Source: Darksidea phi
Taxonomy: Eukaryota > Ascomycota > Dothideomycetes > Pleosporales > Lentitheciaceae
NCBI GenBank assembly: GCA_030770425.1
Contig: JASJFT010000064.1
Coordinates: 62,001-126,000, forward strand
Direction: 5' to 3'
Length of the DNA stretch: 64,000 bases
Shown here: in pieces, positions 1-11,992 of the stretch
How the letters are laid out: every line of letters starts with the position of its first letter
Position numbering within the stretch: the stretch's first letter is position 1
Made by a program: the position numbers and the translations under genes
The notes under the pieces: model-generated
The model's database searches: none
The model's input: only the letters and a program-made list of their open reading frames with translations
What the model was told of the DNA's origin: nothing

Positions 1-2826
1 GGGAAGCTTGATGTGAGCAGTATTGAGGGCAAGTGGGAAGCATATGTCAGTACTCTGGTCAAGAATCCGACGAATGGGACAGATGAGGCACTCGTCATTG
101 CCGGTAAGCTTTTACTGACTTGAGGAACTTGCAAGCAACTGATCATTGTTAGGTAGCGACAAGCGCGGCACTATCTATGGCCTTTACGATATCTCAGAGC
201 AGATCGGTGTATCTCCATGGTATTGGTTTGCTGATGTCCCACCCAAATCTCGCACCACCATCTACGCGCTTCGAAGCGCGAAGTCGCAAAAGTCCCCTAC
301 CGTCAAATACCGCGGCTTCTTCATCAACGATGAAGCTCCCGCCTTGACTGGGTGGGCAAACTCCAAATACCCCAAATCGGCATACGGTTGTGCATTTGGG
401 GCGGAGTTCTACTCGCATGTGTTTGAGCTTCTGCTCCGAAATAGGGCCAACTACCTCTGGCCTGCAATGTGGAATGGCATGTTCAATGTGGACGACCCGC
501 GCAGTCAGCCCCTTGCCGACGGATACGGTATCGTGATGGGCAGCTCGCACACGGAGCCCATGGTTCGTGCAACTCAAGAATGGTCCAAGGTAGCCAAAGG
601 CAGTGAGTCCGGCTGGCAATGGGCGACTAACAACGCTACGCTGTATGACTACTTCATGGAAGGGGCACAGCGTGCAAAGCCCTACGAAAATGTCGTCACT
701 GTCGGTATGCGTGGGTATCACGACACTGCCATGTCATCGGATGTGCAGACTAGCGTGTTGGAAGCGGTTGTTGACGCACAGCAAGATATCATGAATAAGG
801 TTTGGGGTGATGCAAGCAAGGTACCTCAAATGTGGTGTCTGTACAAGGAGGTGCAAGACTACTTTGAGGCGGGTATGAAAGTCCCGGATTATGTCACTCT
901 ACTTTGGACAGAAGACAATTGGCAAAATATCCGCAGGCTACCCGTAGGCGATGAGAAGAAGCGGTCTGGTGGAGCCGGGGTCTACTATGTAAGTTGGCAA
1001 TATTGCATAATGAACAATCAGCTAACGTGTTCACCTAGCACTTCGACTATGTTGGGGACTCGCGAAACTACAAGTGGATCAACACTATTCAACTCCAAAA
1101 GACATACGAGCAGATGTCCCTTGCCCGTGCCCGCGAGGCTGACCGGCTCTGGGTCGTCAATGTCGGCGACATCAAGCCCTACGAAATCCCCATCAGCCAC
1201 TGGTTTGACATCGCATACGACATGGACGCGTACGACGAGAAATCTGTGCCTAAGTGGATCGAAGGCTGGGCTACTCGCAACTTTGGCCAGCGCCATGCGA
1301 AGACCATCTCTGACATCATGGATAAGTACGGATTCCTCGCAAATATGAGGAAATACGAGTGGGTCGAGCCGAGCAGCTACAGTATCATCAACTACGAGGA
1401 AGCCGACCACTTGCTTGCGCAGTGGGAAGAGATCGGCGATCAGGCGCAAGAAGTCTACGATGATCTGCCTGATGCCCAGCAAGGCGCTTTTTATGAAATG
1501 ATTCTGCACCCCGTGCTTGCAGGCGGCAACTTTGTCGCGGTCCAGGTCGCAGGTGCCCGTAATCAGATCTATTCCGGCCAAGGACGCAACAGTGCAAACA
1601 GGTGGATGGACACAGTGATCGAACTCATGGGAACTGATCATGAGCTCACGCAAAAGTACCACAAGCTCTTTAACGGCAAGTGGAATCACATGATGGACCA
1701 GACCCACCTTGGCTACCAAGGCTACTGGTAAGTTCTTATCGTGCATTTTCCTGCCCATGCCACTCCATACTAATTGCCATGCAGGCAACAGCCCATGCGC
1801 CAAAGCACGCCCTTCCTCCGTTGGGTTCAAACATCCGAACGTGCCCTCAGCGGTGACATGGGCGTTACAGTTGAAGGCAGCAACGCCACCGTCCCCGGCG
1901 ATGACATTTGGCACGCCAACAGTGGAAACCAACTTGACCTTCCAGGCATGACCCCTTTCACCCCCAAACGCTGGATAGACATCTTCTCCGTCGGCACGCA
2001 GCCGTTCACCTGGAACATCACTACCGAGCCCTTCATCAAGCTGTCCCAAAACAGGGGTACGATTGGCCCTGATGATGATGATGTCAGGGTATATGTGGAT
2101 GTGGACTGGACGAAGGTGCCTGAGGGGTATGGCCAGAAGGTCAAACTTAATGTCTCGAGCGGAAATGACTACGGCACGTCAGGCGGACGACCCACAGTCA
2201 ATGTCTTGGTCAACAAAACAGCCATCCCATCCTCTTTCAATGCCGGCTTTGTCGAGTCGGCAGGCCAAGTAGCTTTCGAGGCGGAGCATTACACGCGCCT
2301 TACGCCACGTGGAAACCTCAGCTACACCGCCCTCCCACACTACGGCCGTACCCTCTCCGCCCTGAAACTTAACAACCATCTCGCCGAGGGACTTACCTCC
2401 TCCTCAGCTCCGCAGCTGGAATACGACTTTTACACTTTCACACCGACGACCAAAGAAAAGGGGCTTAACTTGACTCTCGTCCTTAGTCCCACCCTCAACA
2501 TCTCTCCCAAGAAGCCGCTAGCATATGTAGCGCAAATCGACAACATGGCCGAACAGCGAAGGCAGTATGTCATCGACCAAAAGCAGCCAGATTTCCCTGT
2601 TGGCTGGGGGTTCGCTGTTGCTGAGAACGCGTGGCGTAATACGACTAACTGGGGCGCGGTGGCGCCCGGAAAGCATACGCTGAAGGTGTGGTTAGTGGAG
2701 GCAAATGTCGTTCTTCAGAAGGTTGTGCTGGACCTGGGCGGTGTTGTGTATAGCCACAACGGTCCGCCCGAGAGCTTCCGCGTTGGAGGCGGCAGTGTGG
2801 GGAATAGCACGAAGTGGCGTCGGTAG
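1..2826 (+). CDS. GH115 xylan alpha-1,2-glucuronidase (5' partial)
   Basis: Likely secreted glycoside hydrolase family 115 enzyme that removes (4-O-methyl)glucuronic acid from xylan side chains. Exons: 1-103, 153-988, 1039-1727, 1785-2826. All three introns have GT-AG ends and the frame stays open, giving about 889 residues. The N-terminus, with any signal peptide, lies before the window; a full fungal GH115 is about 1,000 residues, so roughly 100 are missing. Family-like stretches include GTIYGLYDISEQIG near the visible start, an acidic WTEDNWQNIRRLP motif near base 905 in the active-site region, and WFDIAYDMDAY. The C-terminal part after the last intron matches the GH115 C-terminal beta-rich domain in position and character. 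Family assignment is by recognition of these motifs, not by a search. Confidence 0.9.
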
Positions 2827-3122
2827 AAAGGATGGAGTGTAGGTCCATGATATTATTTGTCAGAAAGATTTGAATAATGAACGAGGAAGGTTAAGGAAAT
2901 TTAGTCTAAGAAACGCGATCAAATGGAATTAATGAAATGACCTTGCACAGCCCTCGCTATGCCGCTAAAAATAGATGAGATGCAAATAGGAAATCGCAAA
3001 ATACAAACACCTCCCTCCTCAGCATCCGCCGGGGAGCTTCACTTTATCGCCCAAGCCATATGTGTACCGCTCTACGTTGCCCCCTCTATACTCCTTACAT
3101 GACCCCTCATGGCAGCCCGTCT
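2827..3122. other. Intergenic, 3' flanks
   Basis: Lies between the GH115 stop and the stop of the small minus-strand ORF. It is AT-leaning after the GH115 stop, as expected for a 3' UTR. I see no other feature. Confidence 0.5.
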
Positions 3123-3326
3123 TCATAAACCTCCACCGCTCCCCCCAGCCTCAGCCGCCGGGCCTCCCGCCGCCGCACCACCAGGTGCTTTCCCCGCCTT
3201 CTTGCGCATACTCTTGCTGCGGTGTGTGTAGTAGTTTGGTGGCTCCTTCATCTCCTCCTTGTCGCTTCGCGCGGTAGACGGTTGAAGTTTGTTGTGTGAA
3301 GTTGGTTTGCTAGATTTGGAGCCCAT
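3123..3326 (-). CDS. Small lysine-rich protein with possible N-myristoylation start
   Basis: A 67-residue single-exon ORF. It begins MGSKSSKP, which resembles an N-myristoylation signal (Gly2 with small and basic residues after it), continues with a Lys/Arg-rich middle, and ends in an Ala/Gly-rich tail (GGAAAGGPAAEAGGSGGG). The start has a reasonable fungal context (ctcaatATGG). No domain is recognised. It overlaps by 17 bases, in another frame, the last exon of the tentative gene at 3310-3950, so the two could be alternative readings of one locus. Function unknown. Confidence 0.4.
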   Translation of the reverse strand: MGSKSSKPTSHNKLQPSTARSDKEEMKEPPNYYTHRSKSMRKKAGKAPGGAAAGGPAAEAGGSGGGL

Positions 3327-3950
3327 ATTGAGTCGTTGGTGGGTCGGTGATGTTGTAGATGTCGTAGGTGGAGAGTCCGGAGCGGGTCGTTTGCGTGGTT
3401 GAGTGGGAAGGATGATTATTCTGACTCATCGTTAGGTCGAGACTGGAAGTTTGCGCAAGCTTGCGGGAATTGAAAAGGTGGGCACGTACGGCGGCGCTGG
3501 ATTCGGGTCGGGCTCAGGATCGGGTTCGGGTTCGGGTTCAGGTTCAAGTTTTCGTCGCAAATTGTATCGATGTTTGTTCTCGTCGCGAATACTGCTCCTC
3601 AGCTTAGAGGAAGGAAGGTAGAGGTATACCTGCGAAGTGGTGTACGTACGGCGGTGACGTAGGTGACGGTGGCTGGGGCTGGAAAACAGGGGCACGGGGG
3701 TCCACGCGGAGCCGCGGATGTTCCTGGATGGCGGGCTGGGGACTAGTCCCGATTTGGCCAAGAATTATGACACTGGATAGGTTAGTGTCTCTAAGTTTGT
3801 GAAACGATATATTGGCGTTTCTAAGATATGGATGACTCCTTACGGTGGAGCAATCGGAATTGGATCTGGGTCCGGATCAGGGTCGCCATCTCTCGGCCTC
3901 AAAGCTGCTTCAGCAGGATGGTCGTCCTGGGGACAGAATTGGCGAGGCAT
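3310..3950 (-). CDS. Tentative four-exon protein with Pro-Asp/Pro-Glu repeats
   Basis: Not a recognised family. A spliced model with exons 3950-3844, 3772-3650, 3591-3490 and 3424-3310 gives 148 residues. All three introns (71, 58 and 65 bases) start GTAAGG or GTACGT and interrupt codons in phase 2. A TATATAAAG sequence lies about 140 bases upstream of the ATG (near 4093). Exons 1 and 3 end in PDPDPDP- and PEPEPEPDPEP-type repeats followed by a Pro-Pro pair at the donor; exon 2 also ends in Pro-Pro. The last exon is polar (STYDIYNITDPP). Consistent phases and a TATA box favour a real gene; low complexity and no known homologue argue for caution. Confidence 0.35.
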
Positions 3951-4100
3951 GGTGGAGACTGTGTGGGTGGCTAAAGGTTCAATGGAGAAGTGATCAGTTG
4001 ATGGTTCAGGACTCTCTGAGATAAAAAGAGCCGATGATGCTGGAAGCTGGAACTGTGGATGTGGTCGGCATAGTGGCTTTCCCTCGCACTTTATATACAA

Positions 4101-6935
4101 TCCCGCTCACGGTACCCGACTCATCCAGTGTACGTTAGACTCATGCTGTGCTGGACATGAACTTGCAGGATTACTACCCTTCGCAGTATCGTCTGTCACC
4201 GGATGACTCCATCATGGCGTTTTCCCTCCAAAGGCTGTGAATGCTAGTCCCTGTACGGGCGACGGATGTGGAAGGGCACAATGAAATGCTAAGATTAGGC
4301 CGGCAGGATGTAGTGGTTCTCGTGTCGAGATGGCCTGCAGGGCTGATGAATATGGGGAGTGGTCGATTGAGGCTCAAGGTCAAGCTCCCCGTGCATAGTG
4401 GTAACACATGCAGTGGAATTGCCGGATGGGGCTCCGAACTGCGAGCGGTGACAGTTCCAGTAGCCGGCGCGAGTTAAAGGCCAACGGTCGACCGATGGCC
4501 TCCCGTGGCTGTGCGGGGCCGTTGGGGCTGGTGGGGCACGCGATTGGCCAATTCGGGGAGCGTAAGAATGGCGTCGCCCATGTCGAGGCCGATCGATTAG
4601 CCGCTCAGGCAGATTTTGATATTGTCAAGGCCTTCCATGTGACTTATCATGGACGTTAGGGCTGAGGTACTACGGAGTATTTGGAAGGCGTGCCAAGCAG
4701 CACACATCCTCGCCTATGTTTCATCGATTTTGCGACTCCAAACTCCTCTCCCACCCCCTCCCCCCAATACATTGAAATACCTCCATATAGCGCCTCAACG
4801 CTTTGAGTAGCAGCCACAACGCGAACTCGGACCTCGTAAGAACGTCTGACAAGGCGGAGGGCATACGTGTTCGCAAGCTGCGTGCCGCCCGTTTCTCAGC
4901 TCTGAGCACGTGTGATGCTTACGCCTTCCAGTCTTCTCACGCCCTCCAGGACTCTCCTATCGTCTTCAGCGATGCTTATGGGCACGCACTCTTGAGGGCA
5001 CTGCCGCTCAGCCCGCCTGTGTCGCCAACAGCATCAAAGAACCACCGCCAGTTCGCAGTTGTTGCCGCCGGGCGGGTTGTCGTCTGAGCGTGCATCCTCA
5101 CCGGAACCAATGTCTCGCCCTCAGATATGGCCATTTCCCGCAGGAGTGTCCCACTGTGCGCATCGCCTCACTTCACGACGCCTTTGTCGGGAATTTGATA
5201 ATAGGATTCACGGGCATTGCCGTCCTTAGGCAATGGCTTCGTACCACCCCTTTCGGTGCCAAGTCCGGAACTCCGGCCGTTCGCCACGTCTACATGAACA
5301 ATACTCAGATCTCGTCTCCGTGACAGCAGAATTGACGCGGCATGCTGTCAGCACTTTGTTCTGACCACACAAGCGCAGCCGCAGATTATCAATTTCTGGC
5401 ACGCCCCGTCTACACGTAATCGGCGTCCCCGAACGTAGAAGTCCATAGTATCCGACGAAAGATCTAATCGCTGCTGGTTATCACTTCATGCTCAAGCCAT
5501 ACAAGGAATACTGCAGTCCACATTCCGAACGTGGCCGGCAACTGCTCAACTACAATGGAGCCCAGATCAATCTCCTAGGCACTCTCTACTCCGTTATGTA
5601 TGCCAGGTTACTCCACCACTATCGACCTGGCACTTAGCTGTATCTCGGCAGGCTCTCTTGTTAAACATGCTAAACAAGTCAAGTGCAGTACGGGCTAAAG
5701 TTTTTGACTTTGCTGAATCAGAAACGTATGCCTTTTAGCCTAGCGGACAGGGTTCCGGGCCCCTTCTCCAATGATGGTTCGGTTTTGCGCCGGAAGGAAC
5801 AACAAGGTTCACCGAGGTTTTACCGATTGCCCACCCAGTGCTATTCCTGGCCAGCTGAACGTGCGGGAGATTTACTGCTTAACGCTTCATGCTGCGAACT
5901 ATCCGAGGTAGGATGAATCAATGTTAATATACCCGCGATGTTTCTCGCTACCAAGCCTTTAGGACCTATAGAACCGCTTGGGGTATCCGTTCGATCCGTA
6001 GGCAGCCAATTGTTCGACATAAGTCCACATTTCTCCGGCGTGCAACGTCGTATTAGTGTCAGGTGAAACGATTGTCTAAATTCGCAACTACTTGGTGCTA
6101 ACCGTTCGTACTCGTATCCCTTACCTCGGCCACAGCTACAATAGAGCTGCTAATGTGATTGGAGCTTGTGGTTCAAATTATAATCCTGGGTATGGCTCCT
6201 TCCGAGGCAGATGTATTCCGGTTCTGAGCCAGTCGCTGTTTAAGGACTTCTTTGCTAGTTCGTGATGATACGTACGTGTCCTTGGTAACTTTGTTTCATC
6301 ACCTCGTGGATAGCTGAAGCTATTCCTTCTTTCGGAAGTCATTACAGACCGTGTACTCGCGTTCAAGCTACAAGACTAAGCACATCATATCGGCGGTTCG
6401 ACGTTCATGACGGCTTGGAAGGAAAAAGTACAGAACCCACCAGACCATCAATATTGCCGCAGCGATTCGAAAAGCCCACGTGTCTTGACCCTCAACTACT
6501 ACACGATGGCCATCGCAATCTTGTTGAGAACTCCTCACCGTTTTAAATTGTCATGCCAATACTCTCACACACACTGTCAACGCACATCCCTCGCTCCATT
6601 TCTTCCTTTCTTCCTTTCGAATCCTCATATCCCCGAAAACGGTTTACTCTCTACGGATCGAAGGGGCAACTGCCACTATATACAGAGATTTGTAGCAGGC
6701 GCGCGGCTCCAAGCGGGCGGGCAGTGAACGAGGCTGGGTGTGGCTCCTGCGTGGCTCAAACTGCAGGGACGAAAGCGGTTAGACACATCTCGCCAATCTA
6801 GTGTAGGGCGATCCGGGAACATATTCGCGTCATAGATCGGACAGGGATGGAGCGCGGTCGTGAGAGCGCGTTATATAGCTAGGGAGCTCGCGTTTCTCCC
6901 AGGCTTCCCCCCTCTCCTACGAGAAAAGCGCAACA
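4101..6935. other. Gene-poor stretch, no supported gene
   Basis: About 2.8 kb upstream of the photolyase. Only short ORFs with unconvincing composition occur, all under about 110 residues. I see no RNA gene, no long repeat and no transposon domain. The part nearest 6.9 kb must hold the photolyase promoter; I could not pick out a convincing element. Confidence 0.5.
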
Positions 6936-8971
6936 ATGCCCCCAAAACGCAGAGCAAAGTCCCAAATCCCTTCCAGCGCCGCCTCCGCAGCCGCATACAC
7001 CGACCCTTCCGGTGTCGCACCAAACAAGCGCTCCAAGCTCTCGAAACCTTTCCCAAAACCCTTCACGAAACCCACCCACAGTGTTGACGACCACGCAGCT
7101 GTTGTCAAGAACGGCAGAGGAGACATTGAACGCCAAGATGAGGAAACGCAGTTCGATCACTCGCGGCCTGAAGAGCGTGCGGGTATTGTGGACAGGAGGT
7201 ATTATCCTGCCGAGATGAGCAATGAAAGATGTGCCATGTATAATGCGAACGAGATACCCCGACCGATGGAAATTCTCAGCGCCACATTAGAGTCTACAAG
7301 AGTTGCGAGAGAAGGGATCAGAAACGGCGAGAGCGGAGAGGCGGTAATACATTGGTTTAAGCGCGACCTCCGGCTTCGGGATAATACTGGCCTAAGCAAA
7401 GCCTCTGAGCTGGCGAAAGAGAAAGGTGTAGGTGTCATTGGGCTGTGGATCATGAGTCCGCAGGACTGGGAAGCTCATCTTGTCTCTCCTGCAAAATGCG
7501 ATTTCGAATTAAGATCGTTGGCAGTACTACAAGAGGGGCTTGCGGAACTGGGTATACCGCTGTATGTTGAGGTAGTGGAGATGAGGAAGAATGTTCCGGG
7601 CAGGCTGATAGAGTTGGCGGAAAAGTGGGGTGTCAAAAATATCTTCTGTAATCTGGAATATGAGCCCGATGAGCTGAGGCGGGAAGAAAAACTGATCAGA
7701 TTGGGCGTGGAGAAGGGCATCAACTTCCACCCCTTCCACGACGACTGTGTCGTTCCGCCCGGCAGTTTAAAAACGGGAGGTGGGAAGCAGTATGCCGTGT
7801 ACTCACCATGGTATCGCGCTTGGGTCGCTCATCTCCACGAGCACCCGCATCTCCTCAGCGAACGGCGCATGCCACCCGCCAACCCACCAACCTTCCGTTC
7901 AAAGTTTCGCCACCTATTCTACTCCAAAATCCCGCCCGCTCCCGAAAGCAAGAAGCTGTCTACAGAACAAAAAGAACGCTTCGCCGCTCTCTACCCTGCC
8001 GGCGAATCCGCCGCCTTAGACCGCCTCACCCTCTTCTTGACGGAGAAAATTGGGCTCTACTCAGCTACGCGCAACTTCCCTGCTGCAAAGAGTACAGCCT
8101 GTGTGAGTGTGCACCATGCGGCGGGTACACTGGCAGCACGGACGAGTGTGAGGATGGCGAGGGATGTGAATAGCACAAAAAAACTTGACGGTGGGGTCGA
8201 GGGGATCCGAGGCTGGATTGGGGAAGTAGCTTGGAGGGACTTTTATAGGCATGTGCTCGTGAACTGGCCTTATGTTTGGTAAGTCCTGGTACCTGTCGCG
8301 TTGTGGTGTGAATGATTGGGATCAAGCGGATTGAGCTAAGAGTAAGCAGTATGAACAAACCCTTCAAATTCGAATACACCAACATCGAGTGGGAGTACAG
8401 CGACGAGCACTTCCGCGCCTGGACTGAAGGTCGAACAGGCTACCCCATCGTCGACGCCGCCATGCGCTGCCTGAACCAGACAGCTTACATGCACAACCGA
8501 CTCCGTATGATTACCGCCTCCTTCCTGGCGAAGCATCTCCTCCTCGACTGGCGCCTGGGCGAGCAATACTTCATCAGCCATCTTATCGACGGAGACTTCG
8601 CTAGCAACAATGGCGGCTGGGGCTTCTCGAGCTCCACTGGTGTGGATCCGCAGCCGTATTTTCGCATTTTCAATCCGTGGTTGCAGAGTGCCAAGTTTGA
8701 TGCTGATGCCGAGTTCATTTTGAAGTGGGTACCGGAACTGGAGGGGATAGAGGGTGCAGGTAAGCAAGCGCCACATCGTATCAAGTCTATCTAGAGGGAA
8801 TGCAGGCTAATTGGGGGGATTGTAGGCATCCATAACCCGTACGAGGTTGGCGGCAAGGCTGCGGATATCGCTAAGAAGAACGGGTATCCGGAACCAATGG
8901 TGGAACACAAGTTTGCAAGGGAAAGGTGTTTGGCCAGATACAAGGCAGGCATCGGACGGAGCACGGCGTGA
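6936..8971 (+). CDS. PHR1: Deoxyribodipyrimidine photolyase (class I CPD photolyase)
   Basis: Light-driven repair of cyclobutane pyrimidine dimers, using FAD plus an antenna chromophore. Exons 6936-8278, 8350-8759 and 8826-8971 give 632 residues, the usual length for fungal PHR. Residues 1-130 are a basic, low-complexity N-terminal extension (PPKRR, KRSK) suited to nuclear or mitochondrial targeting. The antenna-binding alpha/beta domain starts near residue 137 (VIHWFKRDLRLRDNTGL). The FAD/DNA-binding helical domain carries NRLRMITASFLAKHLLLDWR, DGDFASNNGGWGFSSS and GVDPQPYFRIFNPW. The first splice restores a conserved Cys-Met-Asn-Lys-Pro-Phe stretch; the second restores the I-H-N-P-Y C-terminal stretch. 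Both introns are GT-AG. Confidence 0.95.
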
Positions 8972-10360
8972 GAGAGCCAAGGAGCGCCGTTGCGGTATTT
9001 AAGGCCGTAGTGTTACAGTGGCAATGTTTTTGACCGCTTTTCAGGTCTGGATCGACCGAGGCCTGTATCTACAGTAGGGTGTGGAATGGATACCCTCGCA
9101 GAACCTTTATCGAAGTTCCACATTCGGAGCGCCATCGTATGCGCGACCTCCTCCGTTATCGCGGCTTAGCGAGGTGCTGGGCAATGCAAGCTTGAGCGGC
9201 CCGAAGATGTGGACGGATGCTGGTGGTTGGTGGTGGGTGGTTGGTAGTTGGTGCGCACGGGCTGGTAGCTGGTAAAGGGAGGATTAATCTCCCCCGCACC
9301 CGGCTGGCCTTGGCACACACACTCCACGCACACATCAGCAAATCTCAACCATCGCCGCGGCCCTGTTCCGAACACTTTCTGCGCATCAGCTGAGAATGAA
9401 GAGTCAGGACCCCAGCTCCCGATGCTCCACAATGACCCCGGACCGTGTTTCTGCTCCGCGCCTGCGTTGCTCGACCCACACCGCGAAGCGCCCTTCTTTC
9501 AACGCCATTGCGACGGCTCGTCTCCCTTCGCGCTCGCGGTGATGATGACGGTCGAAAGAAGCCCAACCAAGACGCTCGGCTGACGGCTTCTCGGTCCAAC
9601 CTGCAGCCGCCCAGCTTGGCTGTCGGACGAGCTGTGATAGAAGGCTCGGCGCAGGACATGGCTGGAGCTTCGGTCCAGTGCGGCGCGGGGTGAATTGGCA
9701 AGTGGCCCGGCTAAGCACACGGCTGTCTCGCTCGGCGGGTGCTTCTCTCCACTCAAGTCTTTCGTGGCTGCGCTGCAGAAGGCTTCGAGTGCGCCACGCG
9801 CGACTAAAACGGCCATCGCCGTAGCACGACCGAGTATTCGTGCGTGGACGAGGAGCAAACGCCTTTACACCATCACTCACGTGCGGTGTGGTCTGGCCGA
9901 CCCGAAATGCCCCCGTGGGGTCGTTCCATCGTGCCCACTGCCCGCTTTTCCAACGGGGCAAGATGCCCTAGAGACGACGATCGCCGGTCTGGGGTTGAAT
10001 GACTCGCGAAAGTTCGTTTGGTTTGGCTTGCCAGTCGTACGTTTCGAGAATCCGGGCCTCAGCCGATGCTTATAGCTGCCTTGGCCGCCTGGGATGGTTG
10101 CATTCGCCATGCATCCTGCTCACGACCTACCACACTGGGGCAACTTGGCATCCCTTGGCTCGTCACATCGCCAGCGACGCTGCACAGATGACCATGCAAG
10201 GCCAACCAGACAACCCCGCTATGCTCGTCCTAGCACGTATAAATGACGACAACTGCCCGCAGTCTCGTCGTCCACACGTCTGGAGTCTTCTCAAACCTTG
10301 GTGGACAAGCGTTCCTCACTTCTGGTATCCTTGCTGCATCCCACTCACCAGGTTATCATC
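8972..10360. other. GC-rich intergenic region and JEN-type promoter
   Basis: ORFs here are mutually overlapping Arg/Ser/Ala-rich shadows without domains, so I call no gene. A Thr/Gly-rich-looking run of ggttggtggtgggtgg repeats sits near 9225-9255. A TATAAA lies at 10238-10243, about 120 bases before the transporter ATG. Hexamers fitting the CreA consensus SYGGRG occur at 9915, 9989, 10135 and, on the other strand, 10214. That is only slightly above chance for this composition. Confidence 0.45.
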
Positions 10361-11992
10361 ATGGCCAGCACCAACGAGCCTGCAGACCCTCTGGCCAAGG
10401 GCACCTTCGCTACCGCCAAACAGGCGTGGAGCGACCTCTTCGTCTGGAAGCAGCGTGTCGTCGTCACGAACGAGTATGGTGAGGAGCACACTGAATGGCA
10501 GGCCCCAGCGCCATTGAAAAACCCCTTCAGCCTCATGGCCCAGCTCAGCGCCAAAGACTGGCTCTATTTCATCGTCGGATTCTGCGCCTGGAGTGCAGAT
10601 GCCTTCGACTTCCACGCACTATCGATCCAAACGACCAAGTTGGCCAAGTACTACCACCGCAGCAATACTGACATCACAACCGCTATTACCCTCACGCTGC
10701 TGCTGCGCTCCGTTGGCGCTGCCATTTTCGGCTTTGCAGGAGACAAGTGGGGACGCAAATGGCCAATGGTCGTCAACATGATCGTCCTCGGTCTCCTCCA
10801 AATCGCCACCATTTACTCCACCACCTTCCAGCAATTCCTCGCTGTCCGAAGTCTGTTCGGCCTGTTCATGGGTGGAGTTTACGGTAATGCAATTGCCATG
10901 GCGCTGGAGAATTGCCCGTAAGTTGTAATTGATCCTTCACTATTCACAAAGCTAACTGTTTTCTAGTACCAATGCCAGAGGTCTGATGAGCGGCATCCTC
11001 CAGCAGGGTTACTCCTTCGGCTATGTTATGGCTGCTTGCGGTAACCTTGCTGTTGGCGGCGCTACTGAAACTTGGAAGACAATTTTCTGGGCCGGTGCGG
11101 GCATTTCCATTGGCGTTGGATTAATTCGCATTCTCTTCCCTGAGTCGAAGCTGTTCCTCGAGGCCAAGAAGGCTGGAAAGAGCGCCAAAGCGCCCGGAGC
11201 GTTCTGGCAGGAGACGAAGAAGATGCTTGCGAAGGAGTGGCGCATGTGCATTTACTGCATCATCCTCATGACTTGGGTAAGGAGAATCCCCACTTCGCCT
11301 ACGCTAGCGAAACCAATTCTAACACCAGGCAGTTCAACTACTACTCGCACACCAGCCAGGATTCCTACACCACGTTCATGATTGAGCAGAAAGAACTCGC
11401 TTCAAAGGGTGCAACGCGCGCCTCTATCCTCATGAAGACGGGCGCGTGCGTTGGTGGAACCATCATCGGCTACTTTTCGCAATGGTTCGGTCGCCGCCGA
11501 TCTATCATCTGCGCCGCCATCATATCGGCCTGCTTGATCCCCGCGTGGATTATACCCACCGACGAGAGTAGCCTCTCGGCCTCCGGCTTCATGATCCAAT
11601 TCTTCGTCCAGGGCGCCTGGGGTGTTATTCCCATCCACCTCAACGAGCTCTCCCCACCCGCTTTCCGATCTAGTTTCCCCGGTATCACATACCAGCTTGG
11701 AAACATGATCTCGTCTCCCTCTGCTCAAATCGTCAACGCAATCGCCGAGAGCCACCTTGTAACGTCAGTGAGCGGCAAAAGAGTCGATGCGTATGGCCCT
11801 ACTATGGGTATCGCGACTGCTATTATCGCTACGGGCATTGCCGTAACAACGGCATTTGGCCCGGAGAAGAAGGGCCGTTCCTTCGAAGTTGCCCCGACTG
11901 TCCATGAGTCTGTTGCCAAGGATATTGAGGAGGGCCGTATTAGCGATGAGAAGGACGGCGTGAAGGCTATGGAGGTTGTGGAGAAGCACTAA
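10361..11992 (+). CDS. JEN-family monocarboxylate/proton symporter (MFS)
   Basis: Plasma-membrane major-facilitator transporter of the Jen1/Jen2 type, which imports lactate, pyruvate or dicarboxylates with protons. Exons 10361-10917, 10967-11276 and 11333-11992 give 508 residues. About 12 hydrophobic segments are visible. GDKWGRKWP is the MFS loop 2-3 motif. The second splice creates FNYYSHTSQDSYTTF from residue 290, a fit to the JEN signature N-x-x-S/T-H-x-S/T-Q-D-x-x-x-T. The N-terminus is cytosolic and includes an EEHTEWQAPAPLKNP stretch common in the family. Substrate (lactate versus malate/succinate) cannot be read from sequence alone. Such genes are often glucose-repressed; possible CreA sites upstream are weak evidence here. 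Confidence 0.92.

Noticed and set aside
194..2049. Long antisense ORFs opposite the GH115 gene
   Set aside because: Mirror-frame shadows of a strongly coding strand; no independent motifs.
9404..9961. 185-residue minus-strand ORF
   Set aside because: Arg/Ser-rich, overlapped by ORFs in most other frames, no domain or start context; typical of GC-rich noncoding DNA.
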